Shown piece after piece: positions 15,313-24,313 of a DNA stretch of 64,000 nt. The stretch spans positions 5,327,001-5,391,000 of the forward strand of contig NZ_CP108529.1 of the NCBI RefSeq assembly GCF_036002945.1, read 5' to 3'. Made by a program: the position numbers and the translations under genes. The number at the start of each line of letters is the position of its first letter. Position 1 is the first letter of the stretch. The notes under the pieces were generated by a model. The model was given only the letters and a program-made list of their open reading frames with translations, searched no databases and was not told the DNA's origin. The stretch comes from Streptomyces sp. NBC_01224. GTDB taxonomy: Bacteria > Actinomycetota > Actinomycetes > Streptomycetales > Streptomycetaceae.

Positions 15313-18063
15313 ATGCCCGCCAACACAACCGCCTCTTCCGGCACCACCGGTTCCGCCGGTGGGAAGACCGGCAGGAAGAAGGGGCGACGTGCCCGCCTGA
15401 TCGTGATCGTTCTGGTGCTGGCGCTTGTCGCGGGTATCGGATACGGCGCGTTCTGGTCCGTATCGACCGTGCGGGCCTCGTACCCGCAGACGACCGGTTC
15501 CATCAAGCTCGACGGCCTCGACGGCAACGTCGACGTCAAGCGCGACAGCTACGGAATCCCGCAGCTGTACGCGGACTCCGATGCCGATCTCTTCCGCGCC
15601 CAGGGCTTCGTCCAGGCGCAGGACCGCTTCTGGGAGATGGACGTCCGCCGCCACATGACGGCGGGCAGGCTCTCCGAGATGTTCGGCTCCGGACAGGTCG
15701 AGACGGACTCCTTCCTGCGCACGCTCGGCTGGCGCAAGGTCGCACAGGAGGAGTACGACAACGTCCTGTCCGCGGACACCAAGAAGAACCTCCAGGCGTA
15801 CGCGGACGGCGTGAACGCCTACCTCAAGGGGCGCGACGGCAAGGACATCTCCGTCGAGTACGCCGCCCTCGGCTTCACCAACGACTACAAGCCGGCCGAG
15901 TGGACCCCGGTCGACTCGGTCGCCTGGCTCAAGGCGATGGCCTGGGACCTGCGCGGCAACATGCAGGAAGAGATCGACCGCTCGCTGATGACCAGCAGGC
16001 TCGACGCGAAGCAGATCGAGGACCTCTACCCGGAGTACCCGTACAAAACGCATGATCCGATCGTCAGCCAGGGCGCGATCTCCCCGGTCACCGGAAAGTT
16101 CGACCCGGACGCGACACCGTCGACGAGCATCGGCTCGAGCACCATGGCGGGCGCGACCGAGGGCCTGAACACCCAGCTCTCCTCGCTCTCCGACACCCTC
16201 GACCAGATCCCGGCGCTGCTCGGCCCGAACGGCAGCGGCATCGGGTCCAACTCCTGGGTGGTCTCCGGCAAATACACGACGACCGGCAAGCCGCTGCTCG
16301 CCAACGACCCGCACCTGGCGCCCCAGCTGCCCTCGCTCTGGTACCAGATGGGGCTGCACTGCCGCGAGATCACGAAGACCTGCCAGTACGACACCGCCGG
16401 CTACACCTTCGCCGGAATGCCCGGCGTGATAATCGGTCACAACCAGGACATCGCCTGGGGCTTCACCAACCTCGGTGCGGACGTCACCGACCTCTTCCTG
16501 GAGAAGGTCTCCACCGACGGCTATCTCTACGACGGCAAGGTCAAGCCGTTCACCGTCCGCAAGGAGACCATCAAGGTCGCGGGCGGCAGGAGCCGGGAGA
16601 TCACCATCCGCGAGACCAACAACGGTCCGCTGGTGTCCGATCGCAGCGGCGAGCTGGAGAAGGTCGGCCAGAAGGCCCCCGTCGCCGGCGCGGCTCCGGA
16701 CCGGGCCGACGGTTACGCGGTCGCCCTGAAGTGGACCGCGCTGGAACCCGGCAAGTCCATGGACGCGGTCTTCGAGCTCAACCGCGCCAAGGACTTCACG
16801 AGCTTCCGGGCGGCGGCCGAACACTTCGAGGTTCCCTCGCAGAACCTGATCTACGCCGACACCAAGGATCACATCGGCTACCAGGCACCTGGAAAGATCC
16901 CGGTCCGCCTCCAGGGCGACGGCACGATGCCCAGCCCCGGCTGGTCCTCGAAGTACGGCTGGAAGAAGGAGCCGGTCCCGTTCGAGGAGCTTCCCTACGA
17001 GTACGACCCGAAGCGCGGCTACATCGTCACCGCCAACCAGCCCGTCATCGACGAGAAGAAGTACCCCCACCTGCTCACCAAGGACTGGGGCTACGGCGCC
17101 CGCAGCCAGCGGATCAACGACCTCATCCAGTCGAAGATCAAGGGCGGCGGGAAGATCTCGACCGAAGACATGCAGAAGATGCAGATGGACAACACCAGCG
17201 CGATCGCCGCGCTGCTGGTGCCCGAGCTGATGAAGATCAATATCTCGGACAAGAGTGTCCGCGAGGCACAGAAGCTCCTGGAGGGCTGGGACTACACCCA
17301 GGAGTCCGACTCGGCTGCGGCCGCGTACTTCAACGCGGTCTGGCGCAACATCCTCAAGCTGGCCTTCGGCGACAAGCTGCCCAAGGAGCTGCGGGTCGAG
17401 GGCGAGTGCCTCAATGTGCCCCGGGCCGACACCTCCGGCCCGGTCGACGAGCAGGACAAGCTGGTGCGCGAGTGCGGACGGCGCGACGCGGACACGGCAC
17501 AGCCGGACGGCGGTGACCGCTGGTACCAGGTGGTCGCCAACCTGATGGACGACCAGAACAGCGACTGGTGGAAGTCGCCGAAGAGCGGCCGGGACGAGGC
17601 GACCGGGAACCGGGACGAGCTCTTCGCCCGTGCCATGGAGGACGCCCGCTGGGAGCTGACCGCCAAGCTCGGCAAGGACATCACCACCTGGAGCTGGGGC
17701 CGGCTGCACCAGCTGACCCTGAAGAATCAGACCCTCGGCACCGAGGGCCCCGGTCTGCTCCAGCGGGTCCTCAACCGCGGTCCGTGGAATCTCGGCGGTG
17801 GCGAGGCCGCGGTGAACGCCAGCGGCTGGAACGCGGCGGGCGGCTACGACGTCGTCTGGGTTCCGTCGATGCGGATGGTCGTCAACGTGGATGACTGGGA
17901 CAAGTCCCGCTGGATCAACCTCACCGGCGCTTCCGGGCACGCGTTCAGCGCGCACTACACCGATCAGACCGACAAATGGGTCAACGGTGAACTGCTCGAC
18001 TGGTCCTTCGGGACGAACGCCGTCGCCAAGTCGACGACCGACACCCTGACCCTCAAACCGTAG
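15313..18063 (+). CDS. Penicillin acylase-family N-terminal nucleophile hydrolase
   Basis: The 916-residue product has one membrane helix at about 29-47 after a basic stretch (GRKKGRRARL), so it is membrane-anchored or exported. The alpha part includes DSYGIPQLYADSDADLFRAQ, and autoprocessing should occur before Ser312 in IG-SNSWVVSG, the new N-terminal nucleophile. Later family motifs are ANDPHLAPQLPSLWYQ and GFTNLGADVTDLF. Family members cleave penicillins, acyl-homoserine lactones or other N-acyl amides, so the substrate is open; quorum-signal or beta-lactam hydrolysis are both possible. Start ATG 15313 follows GAAGGA at 15302. The last 11 bases overlap the convergent cyclo-ligase gene. 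Confidence 0.9.
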   Translation: MPANTTASSGTTGSAGGKTGRKKGRRARLIVIVLVLALVAGIGYGAFWSVSTVRASYPQTTGSIKLDGLDGNVDVKRDSYGIPQLYADSDADLFRAQGFVQAQDRFWEMDVRRHMTAGRLSEMFGSGQVETDSFLRTLGWRKVAQEEYDNVLSADTKKNLQAYADGVNAYLKGRDGKDISVEYAALGFTNDYKPAEWTPVDSVAWLKAMAWDLRGNMQEEIDRSLMTSRLDAKQIEDLYPEYPYKTHDPIVSQGAISPVTGKFDPDATPSTSIGSSTMAGATEGLNTQLSSLSDTLDQIPALLGPNGSGIGSNSWVVSGKYTTTGKPLLANDPHLAPQLPSLWYQMGLHCREITKTCQYDTAGYTFAGMPGVIIGHNQDIAWGFTNLGADVTDLFLEKVSTDGYLYDGKVKPFTVRKETIKVAGGRSREITIRETNNGPLVSDRSGELEKVGQKAPVAGAAPDRADGYAVALKWTALEPGKSMDAVFELNRAKDFTSFRAAAEHFEVPSQNLIYADTKDHIGYQAPGKIPVRLQGDGTMPSPGWSSKYGWKKEPVPFEELPYEYDPKRGYIVTANQPVIDEKKYPHLLTKDWGYGARSQRINDLIQSKIKGGGKISTEDMQKMQMDNTSAIAALLVPELMKINISDKSVREAQKLLEGWDYTQESDSAAAAYFNAVWRNILKLAFGDKLPKELRVEGECLNVPRADTSGPVDEQDKLVRECGRRDADTAQPDGGDRWYQVVANLMDDQNSDWWKSPKSGRDEATGNRDELFARAMEDARWELTAKLGKDITTWSWGRLHQLTLKNQTLGTEGPGLLQRVLNRGPWNLGGGEAAVNASGWNAAGGYDVVWVPSMRMVVNVDDWDKSRWINLTGASGHAFSAHYTDQTDKWVNGELLDWSFGTNAVAKSTTDTLTLKP

Positions 18064-18652
18064 GGCCCATCCGGCGGGTCACGGCCGGTGTCACCACCAC
18101 GTCGACGGGGTGGTCGTGCGGTTCCTCAGGGACCTGCGCGACCACCTCGTTGTCGTAGAGCAGGACGACCAGCGCCGGATGTGCCCCCGCCGCGGCGAGC
18201 CGGGCCAGCACCCGGTCGTAACTGCCGCCGCCACGACCGAGCCGCATGCCGCGCGCGTCCACTGCGAGGCCCGGCAGCAGGACCGCGTCGGCGTCCAGGA
18301 CCGCGTCGGGACCGAGGCGCTCCCCGTCCGGCTCCAGCAGCCCGCGGCCGGCCCGGACCAGACGACCGGCTCCTTCGTAAGGCGCCCAGTCCAGATCGTT
18401 GTCCGCGAGGAGCACCGGCAGCAGCACCCGTACGCCCCGCTCACGCAGCGCGTCCAGCAGGGCGCGGGTGCCCGGCTCACTCCCCACCGAGACATATGCG
18501 GCGACGGTTCGGGCCCCGGACAACTCCGGAAGATTCAATGCGCCCCGGGACAGAACCAACGCGGCGTTTTCCACGTCTTCCTGAGGCAGAAGGCGCCGCG
18601 CGGCCAGCAGTTCACGTCTGAGAAGCGCCTTTTGGGACATATTGCCGTTCAT
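18053..18652 (-). CDS. 5-formyltetrahydrofolate cyclo-ligase
   Basis: This enzyme converts 5-formyl-THF to 5,10-methenyl-THF with ATP in one-carbon metabolism. The 199-residue product carries the family motif LLPGLAVDARGMRLGRGGGS followed by YDR, and an N-terminal KALLRRELLAARR with the basic residues of the ATP site. ATG 18652 is chosen because AAGGTG stands seven bases upstream; ATG 18640 is a shorter option. It is divergent from galU and convergent with the penicillin acylase gene, whose last 11 bases it overlaps. Confidence 0.92.
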   Translation of the reverse strand: MNGNMSQKALLRRELLAARRLLPQEDVENAALVLSRGALNLPELSGARTVAAYVSVGSEPGTRALLDALRERGVRVLLPVLLADNDLDWAPYEGAGRLVRAGRGLLEPDGERLGPDAVLDADAVLLPGLAVDARGMRLGRGGGSYDRVLARLAAAGAHPALVVLLYDNEVVAQVPEEPHDHPVDVVVTPAVTRRMGPTV

Positions 18653-18745
18653 TGGGCACCTTGAATCTCTTGTATGCGTATATAGGCGTACAAAATTAAC
18701 CGGAGCCTCATCTTCCACCCATACGCACCGGTTATGGTTCTGCGC

Positions 18746-19648
18746 ATGACTCAGTCGCACACCAGGATCAGCAAGGCTGTCATCCCGGCCGCAGGCCTCG
18801 GTACCCGTTTCCTGCCGGCTACCAAAGCCACTCCCAAGGAGATGCTGCCTGTCGTCGACAAGCCTGCGATCCAGTACGTCGTCGAGGAAGCGGTGGCCGC
18901 CGGTCTCTCCGACGTACTGATGATCACCGGCCGCAACAAGCGCCCCCTTGAGGACCACTTCGACCGCAATTACGAACTGGAGTCCGCGCTCACCCGCAAA
19001 GGAGATGCCGAACGGCTCCAGAAGGTCCAGGAGTCGAGCGACCTGGCCACCATGCACTACGTCCGGCAGGGCGACCCGCGCGGCCTCGGCCACGCCGTGC
19101 TGTGCGCCGCACCGCACGTCGGCGACCAGCCGTTCGCGGTCCTCCTCGGCGACGACCTGATCGACCCGCGCGACCCGCTGCTGGCCCGCATGGTCGAGAT
19201 CCAGGAGCGCGAGGGCGGCAGTGTCATCGCGCTGATGGAGGTCGCGCCGGAGCAGATCCACATGTATGGCTGCGCGGCCGTCGAGCCCACCGCCCAGGGC
19301 GATGCGGTGCGCGTCACCGGCCTGGTCGAGAAGCCCGACACGGCCGAGGCGCCCAGCAACCTCGCCGTCATCGGCCGTTACGTCCTGGACCCGGCCGTCT
19401 TCGACATACTGCGTAAGACCGAGCCGGGCCGCGGCGGCGAGATCCAGCTCACCGACGCCCTTCAACTCCTCGCCGAGGACGAGAAGATCGGCGGCCCCGT
19501 GCACGGCGTCGTCTTCAAGGGGCGCCGCTATGACACCGGTGACCGGGGCGATTACCTCCGTGCCATTGTCAGACTCGCGTGCGAACGTGAAGACCTGGGC
19601 CCGGACTTCCGGACCTGGCTCCGCAGTTACGTCACCGAGGAGATGTAG
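18746..19648 (+). CDS. galU: UTP-glucose-1-phosphate uridylyltransferase
   Basis: GalU makes UDP-glucose for glycans, trehalose and cell-wall polymers. The product has the nucleotide-binding signature KAVIPAAGLGTRFLPATK near residue 10, then EMLPVVDKPAIQYVVEEA, GLGHAVLCA, LLGDDLI and VEKP, all typical of bacterial GalU. Length is 300 residues. No clear ribosome site precedes ATG 18746 or the in-frame ATG 18734; homologues start near 18746. The moeA-like gene follows four bases after the stop, so the genes form an operon. Confidence 0.94.
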   Translation: MTQSHTRISKAVIPAAGLGTRFLPATKATPKEMLPVVDKPAIQYVVEEAVAAGLSDVLMITGRNKRPLEDHFDRNYELESALTRKGDAERLQKVQESSDLATMHYVRQGDPRGLGHAVLCAAPHVGDQPFAVLLGDDLIDPRDPLLARMVEIQEREGGSVIALMEVAPEQIHMYGCAAVEPTAQGDAVRVTGLVEKPDTAEAPSNLAVIGRYVLDPAVFDILRKTEPGRGGEIQLTDALQLLAEDEKIGGPVHGVVFKGRRYDTGDRGDYLRAIVRLACEREDLGPDFRTWLRSYVTEEM

Positions 19649-19652
19649 CACT

Positions 19653-20963
19653 TTGAGCAGCACGATCTGGTCGGTGGACGAGCACCTGGAAGACATTCTC
19701 GGCGCAGTGCGACCGCTCGAACCCATCGAGCTGCAACTGCACGACGCACAGGGCTGCGTCCTCGTCGAGGACGTCATCGCGCAGATCGCCCTGCCGCCCT
19801 TCGACAACAGCTCGATGGACGGGTACGCGGTCCGTGTGGCCGATGTCGAGGGCGCCGACGAGGAGTTCCCCGCGGTGCTCACCGTCATCGGTGACGTTGC
19901 GGCGGGCAGCGGCGGGCTGCCCGGCGACCGGAGCGTCGGCCCGGGCGAGGCCGCCCGCATCATGACCGGCGCCCCACTGCCGGCCGGCGCCGAAGCCGTG
20001 ATCCCGGTCGAGTGGACCGACGGCGGTACGGGCGGCGGCCCCGCCGACACCATGCGCGCCCACCGCGACGCCCCCGAGGGCGCGGGCGGTGAGGTCCGCG
20101 TCCACCGTCCCGTCGAGGCCCGCGCCCATGTCAGGGCCCGTGGCAGCGACGTCAAGCCGGGCGATCTGGCCCTGCGCGCCGGATCGGTGATCGGCCCGCC
20201 GCAGATCGGGCTGCTCGCCGCGATCGGCCGCCCGACGGTGAAGGTACGGCCCCGGCCGCGCGTCGTGGTCATCTCGACCGGCAGCGAACTGGTGCAGCCC
20301 GGCGAGGAGCTGACCGGCGGCCGGATCTACGACTCGAACAGCTTCGCGCTCACGGCCGCCGCCCGGGACGCCGGAGCGATCGCCTACCGGGTCGGCGCCG
20401 TCACCGACGACGCCGACACGCTCCGCGCCACGATCGAGGACCAGCTGATCCGCGCCGACATCGTCGTCACCACCGGAGGCGTCAGCGTCGGCGCGTACGA
20501 CGTCGTCAAGGAAGCCCTTTCGTCGGTGGGCGACGAGGACGAGCCCGGCAGTGGCATCGACTTCCGCAAGCTCGCCATGCAGCCCGGCAAGCCGCAGGGC
20601 TTCGGTTCGATCGGCCCCGAACACACGCCGCTGCTGGCGCTCCCGGGCAACCCCGTCTCGTCGTACGTCTCCTTCGAGCTGTTCGTACGCCCCGCGATCC
20701 GCGCCCTGATGGGACTTCAGGACGTGAACCGCCCCACCGTCCGGGCCAAGCTGAACACCGTCAAGGCGCTCACCTCGCCGTCCGGCAGGCGCCAGTTCCT
20801 GCGCGGTACGTACGACGCGGAGGCCGGCACCGTCACCCCCGTCGGCGGCTCCGGATCGCATCTGATCGCTGCTCTCGCCCAGGCGGATGCGTTGATCGTG
20901 CTGCCCGAGGACGTCACCTCCGCCGAGTCCGGCGCGGACACCGAGGTGATCCTGCTCCGCTGA
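19653..20963 (+). CDS. moeA: MoeA / gephyrin-like protein (probable Glp division factor)
   Basis: MoeA inserts molybdenum into adenylylated molybdopterin. The 436-residue product has PPFDNSSMDGYAVR, ARIMTGAPLPAGAEAVI, the MoCF motif TTGGVSVG at 273-280 and LPGNPVSSYVSFE. TTG 19653 is the start, with GAGGAG at 19637. In corynebacteria a MoeA homologue called Glp works in cell division together with membrane receptor GlpR; the GlpR/SepX homologue lies three genes downstream here. This copy could therefore serve division rather than, or besides, cofactor synthesis. An intact pterin-site motif argues that enzyme activity is possible. Confidence 0.93.
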   Translation: MSSTIWSVDEHLEDILGAVRPLEPIELQLHDAQGCVLVEDVIAQIALPPFDNSSMDGYAVRVADVEGADEEFPAVLTVIGDVAAGSGGLPGDRSVGPGEAARIMTGAPLPAGAEAVIPVEWTDGGTGGGPADTMRAHRDAPEGAGGEVRVHRPVEARAHVRARGSDVKPGDLALRAGSVIGPPQIGLLAAIGRPTVKVRPRPRVVVISTGSELVQPGEELTGGRIYDSNSFALTAAARDAGAIAYRVGAVTDDADTLRATIEDQLIRADIVVTTGGVSVGAYDVVKEALSSVGDEDEPGSGIDFRKLAMQPGKPQGFGSIGPEHTPLLALPGNPVSSYVSFELFVRPAIRALMGLQDVNRPTVRAKLNTVKALTSPSGRRQFLRGTYDAEAGTVTPVGGSGSHLIAALAQADALIVLPEDVTSAESGADTEVILLR

Positions 20964-21028
20964 TCCCCGGGCGGTGGCGGTACGGTATCTGCCGCTGTGC
21001 CTTCCCGGGGACACCCCCGGGCCCCCGA

Positions 21029-21046
21029 CCCGCACCCCGGTGCGGG
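21029..21046. other. GC-rich hairpin between moeA and moaC
   Basis: CCCGCACC and GGTGCGGG form an 8-bp perfect stem around CC. It lies 66 bp after moeA and 40 bp before moaC. No T-run follows, so it may be an attenuator, an mRNA stability element or chance. Confidence 0.35.
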
Positions 21047-21086
21047 CCGAGCGGGCAACCGGCGCCCTACCGCGAGGCGGAGTTAG

Positions 21087-21587
21087 TTGAGTACGCAGAA
21101 CAGGCTGACGCACATCGACGAGGCGGGCGCGGCCCGCATGGTCGACGTCTCGGAGAAGGACGTCACCGCGCGGGTGGCCCGCGCGAGCGGCCGGGTCCTC
21201 GTCTCGCCGCGCGTCGTCGAGCTGCTCCGCGGCGAAGGAGTGCCCAAGGGCGACGCCCTGGCCACCGCCCGTATCGCCGGGATCATGGGCGCCAAACGCA
21301 CCCCCGACCTGATCCCGCTCTGCCACCCGCTCGCCGTCTCCGGCGTCGAGGTCGGCCTGAGCGTCGCCGACGACGCGGTGGAGATCACCGCCACGGTGAA
21401 GACCACCGACCGCACCGGCGTCGAGATGGAGGCCCTGACCGCCGTCTCGGTCGCCGCGCTCACTGTGATCGACATGATCAAGGCGGTCGACAAGGCGGCA
21501 GTCATCACGGACGTACGGGTCGAGTCGAAGTCGGGCGGCAAGTCCGGCGAGTACCGGCGCACCGCATCGGACGGAGCGGACGCATGA
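21087..21587 (+). CDS. moaC: Cyclic pyranopterin monophosphate synthase
   Basis: MoaC closes the pyranopterin ring in the first stage of molybdenum cofactor synthesis with MoaA. The 166-residue product contains MVDVSEKDVTARVARASGRV, the active-site segment LIPLCHPLAVSGVEVGL, and GVEMEALTAVSVAALTVIDM with catalytic-loop residues. The start is TTG 21087 after GAGGCGGAG. The stop overlaps the mogA start. Cofactor genes beside a molybdopterin oxidoreductase window fit together, although the cluster is also core to the genus. Confidence 0.95.
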   Translation: MSTQNRLTHIDEAGAARMVDVSEKDVTARVARASGRVLVSPRVVELLRGEGVPKGDALATARIAGIMGAKRTPDLIPLCHPLAVSGVEVGLSVADDAVEITATVKTTDRTGVEMEALTAVSVAALTVIDMIKAVDKAAVITDVRVESKSGGKSGEYRRTASDGADA

Positions 21588-22126
21588 CCGCGTCCGGCGA
21601 AGCGGCGGGGGTCCGCGACGACGCCGCGGCGTCCGCGTACCGCGCATTTGTGGTCACCGCATCGAACCGGGCCTCCGCCGGGGTCTACGCGGACAAGGGC
21701 GGCCCCCTGATCTCCGAGGCGCTCACGCAGCTCGGCTTCGCCGTCGACGGCCCCCGGGTCGTGCCCGACGGTGACCCGGTCGAACAGGCGCTGCGCGACG
21801 GGGTGGCCGCCGGGTACGACGTCATCATCACGACCGGCGGTACGGGCATCTCGCCCACCGACCGCACCCCCGACGCCACCCGCCGCGTGCTCGACCACGA
21901 GATCCCCGGCATCCCCGAGGCGATCCGCGCCGAGGGCCGCGACAAGGTGCCCACCGCCGCGCTCTCCCGTGGCCTCGCGGGCGTCGCCGGCCGCACACTC
22001 ATCGTGAACCTGCCGGGCTCCACCGGCGGGGTGCGCGACGGCCTGGCCGTCCTCGCACGTCTCCTGGTGCACGCCGTCGACCAGCTTCGCGGCGGCGATC
22101 ACCCCCGACCCGGGAGCCCGAGCTGA
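21584..22126 (+). CDS. mogA: Molybdopterin adenylyltransferase MogA/MoaB
   Basis: MogA adenylates molybdopterin before molybdate insertion by MoeA. The 180-residue product has the MoCF_biosynth motif TTGGTGISPTDRTPD with the GG and TPD residues of the pterin pocket, plus RTLIVNLPGSTGGVRDGL near the C-terminus. It overlaps moaC by ATGA and its own stop overlaps the probable CTG start of the acetyltransferase gene, so moaC-mogA-rimJ-like are coupled. MoaB naming would be equally valid because the two families are close. Confidence 0.93.
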   Translation: MTASGEAAGVRDDAAASAYRAFVVTASNRASAGVYADKGGPLISEALTQLGFAVDGPRVVPDGDPVEQALRDGVAAGYDVIITTGGTGISPTDRTPDATRRVLDHEIPGIPEAIRAEGRDKVPTAALSRGLAGVAGRTLIVNLPGSTGGVRDGLAVLARLLVHAVDQLRGGDHPRPGSPS

Positions 22127-22755
22127 ACGTCCCGACCTGGCCGGTGGTCCTCAACGACGGCGAGATCACCCTCCGTCCGGTAAAGATGCGCGACCAGCGC
22201 GTGTGGCGCGAGGTCAACCGGCGCAACCGTGACTGGCTGCGCCCCTGGGAGGCGACCGTGCCGCCGCCCGCCCCGGGCGGCCCGGTGGCCCAGCGCCCCA
22301 CCTACCGCCAGATGGTCCGTCATCTGCGCTCAGAGGCCGGCGCGGGCCGGATGCTGCCCTTCGCCATCGAGTACGAGGGTCGTCTGGTCGGTCAGCTGAC
22401 GGTCGCCGGGATCACCTGGGGCTCGATGTGCTCGGGTCACATCGGCTACTGGGTCGACCAGGACGTGGCGGGCCGCGGTGTGATGCCGACCGCGGTCGCC
22501 CTCGCTGTCGACCACTGCTTCCGCAGGGTCGGACTGCACCGCGTCGAGGTGTGCATTCGGCCGGAGAACGGGCCCAGCAGAAGGGTCGTCGAGAAACTGG
22601 GATTCCGCGAGGAAGGTCTGCGTCCGCGCTATCTCCACATCGACGGCGCCTGGCGGGACCACCTGATCTACGCGCTCACCGTGGAGGAAGTACCCGACGG
22701 GCTGCTCCGGCGCTGGCACCAGGCACGACCCGGAACGCCACGGGAAATAAAATAA
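22123..22755 (+). CDS. RimJ/RimL-like GNAT acetyltransferase
   Basis: The product belongs to the GNAT family of ribosomal-protein-type N-acetyltransferases: ITLRPVKMRDQRVWREVNRR at the N-terminus, the acetyl-CoA segment YWVDQDVAGRGVMPTAVALA and HRVEVCIRPENGPSRRVVEK. Homologous reading begins NVPTWPVVLNDGEITLRP, which here starts at CTG 22123 with GGGAG at 22112-22116 and a CTGA overlap with mogA; GTG 22144 is the first conventional start. RimJ acetylates S5 in E. coli, but substrates of this clade are unproven. Confidence 0.88.
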   Translation: MNVPTWPVVLNDGEITLRPVKMRDQRVWREVNRRNRDWLRPWEATVPPPAPGGPVAQRPTYRQMVRHLRSEAGAGRMLPFAIEYEGRLVGQLTVAGITWGSMCSGHIGYWVDQDVAGRGVMPTAVALAVDHCFRRVGLHRVEVCIRPENGPSRRVVEKLGFREEGLRPRYLHIDGAWRDHLIYALTVEEVPDGLLRRWHQARPGTPREIK

Positions 22756-22913
22756 GTGTTCGATATTGATCGCCATGTGACGGCAAACGGACGCGCAAAC
22801 ACTCACTGCTGATCTGAACAATCACAAAAAAAGTCCTTGATATCAGCCGGATCGTGCGACACACCGGGCCAATTGGCGGATGCCCCCGCGCAAACCCCTC
22901 TACGGTGTGAGAC

Positions 22914-24038
22914 GTGAGCAGCAGCGGCCTCATCTATGCAGTCATCGTCGGGGCCTGGGCCGCCTACTTGGTGCCGATGTGGCTCCGCAGGCAGGACGAG
23001 CTCAATGAAGCCCGTCCGACGGAACGCTTCAGCACCGCCATCCGGCTACTGTCCGGACGGGCGGCCATGGAGCGCCGGTATGCCAAGGAGCTGCGGGAGC
23101 GCACCACCGAGGAGGCGGGGCCCGACGCCGACCCGGACGTCGTCACGGACCGAATGGATTCCGTGGACGTCCGGGCCTTCGCCGCGCCTCCGGCGCATAC
23201 CGAAGCCAGGGTGTACGACCCTGCGCGCACGCCCGAGCGCCCGGACCGGGAACGCCCCGAACCCGGTCCCGCGCGGCGCGCGCGCCCGCGCACCGGCGGG
23301 ACGGACGCCGAGCGCGTCCGGCGTGCCCAGCGACTCCAGGTCCTCGCGCGCCGTCGGCGTACCACCGTCGTCCTCTTCCTCGCCTTCACCCTCGGCGCGG
23401 TCGTCGCGGCGGTCGGCGGCCTCGGCTTCCTCTGGGCACCCGCGGTTCCGGCGGTGCTGCTGAGCACGTACATCGTGCATCTGCGCGCCCAGGAGCGACG
23501 CCGGTTCGCCTTCACCATGGACCGGCGCCGGGCCGAAGTGGCGGCGCAGCATCTGCGCGAAAGCCGTCCCCGCAGGCACCAGCCGGCCGCGGCGGCCCCC
23601 GCCGAGGCCGACGAGGAGCCCGAAGCGCGCCGCCCCGAGCCCGAGCCCGCACCGGCGGTCTCCCCGCAGGAGGCCGGCCGCCGCGCCCTGGTCGAGCAGA
23701 CGGACCACGCGGAATGGGTCGACCAGCAGCGCGAACGCGGCCGGGTCCAGGGCGACAGCTGGGAGCCGGTCCCGGTCCCCCTGCCGACGTACGTCACCGC
23801 GCCGGTCGCCCCGCGCGCCACGGGCGGCGTCGAGGTCGGCAACCCGGAGACCTGGAGCGCGGCCCGCTCCAGCACCGCCGAGCCCACCCAGACGGGTACC
23901 TCGCACCCCGTGGCACCCCCCGTCGACCCGGCGCCGCGCCAGCGCACCAACCAGTCCCGCCGCACCCGCGACCGCGGCCGGACCCCGCTCTTCGATCAGT
24001 ACGAGGACGGGGAACGCCCCCGTGCCGCCAATGAGTGA
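22914..24038 (+). CDS. sepX: SepX (GlpR homologue), membrane cell-division protein
   Basis: SepX is an actinobacterial membrane protein needed for hyphal septation in Streptomyces, and its corynebacterial counterpart GlpR is the receptor of Glp. The 374-residue product starts SSSGLIYAVIVGAWAAYLVP with a first helix at about 6-24 and the conserved WLRRQDELNEAR after it. A second hydrophobic hairpin lies at about 150-188 (TTVVLFLAFTLGAVVAAVGG). The rest is charged and probably disordered, with an acidic Pro-rich middle. Start GTG 22914. The moeA gene upstream in the same strand supports a division module. Confidence 0.88.
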   Translation: MSSSGLIYAVIVGAWAAYLVPMWLRRQDELNEARPTERFSTAIRLLSGRAAMERRYAKELRERTTEEAGPDADPDVVTDRMDSVDVRAFAAPPAHTEARVYDPARTPERPDRERPEPGPARRARPRTGGTDAERVRRAQRLQVLARRRRTTVVLFLAFTLGAVVAAVGGLGFLWAPAVPAVLLSTYIVHLRAQERRRFAFTMDRRRAEVAAQHLRESRPRRHQPAAAAPAEADEEPEARRPEPEPAPAVSPQEAGRRALVEQTDHAEWVDQQRERGRVQGDSWEPVPVPLPTYVTAPVAPRATGGVEVGNPETWSAARSSTAEPTQTGTSHPVAPPVDPAPRQRTNQSRRTRDRGRTPLFDQYEDGERPRAANE

Positions 24039-24096
24039 GCCCCTTCGGGCCCCGCGGCGACACCGACTCGGCTGACCAGCACGGACCGGATTTCCG

Positions 24097-24116
24097 AGCA
24101 CCCCCGTGGGGGTGCT
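24097..24116 (+). terminator. Hairpin terminator after sepX
   Basis: AGCACCCCC and GGGGGTGCT pair over a two-base loop and are followed by AAAGTTT. It separates sepX from the tRNA gene 20 bp downstream. Confidence 0.65.
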
Positions 24117-24135
24117 AAAGTTTCACTCGTTGCAA

Positions 24136-24209
24136 GGGCCTGTGGCGCAGTCTGGTAGCGCACCTCGTTCGCATCGAGGGGGTCTGGGGTTCAAATCCCC
24201 ACAGGTCCA
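24136..24209 (+). tRNA. tRNA-Ala (anticodon CGC)
   Basis: A full cloverleaf can be folded: acceptor GGGCCTG with CAGGTCC, D arm GCGC...GCGC, anticodon stem CCTCG/CGAGG with loop TTCGCAT, and T arm with GTTCAAATC. The anticodon CGC reads GCG alanine codons. The acceptor contains the G3-U70 pair that identifies alanine tRNA. Two C bases of a CCA-like end follow. Confidence 0.95.
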
Positions 24210-24217
24210 CCGCACAC

Positions 24218-24257
24218 ACAAGATCCCGTCCGATCGAAAGATCGGGCGGGATCTTGT
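24218..24257 (+). terminator. Strong hairpin terminator after tRNA-Ala
   Basis: ACAAGATCCCGTCCGATC (24218-24235) pairs with GATCGGGCGGGATCTTGT (24240-24257) over a GAAA tetraloop, with a single G-T pair in 18 bp. Confidence 0.85.
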
Positions 24258-24313
24258 CGTTCCGGGCCTGCCTTCCGCGACGGGACCATGAGGGGAAGGG
24301 GCCTCACGGACCG

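Noticed and set aside
24136..24300. Integration site of a prophage or ICE at tRNA-Ala
   Set aside because: No integrase, no repeat of the tRNA 3' end and a normal terminator directly after the tRNA.
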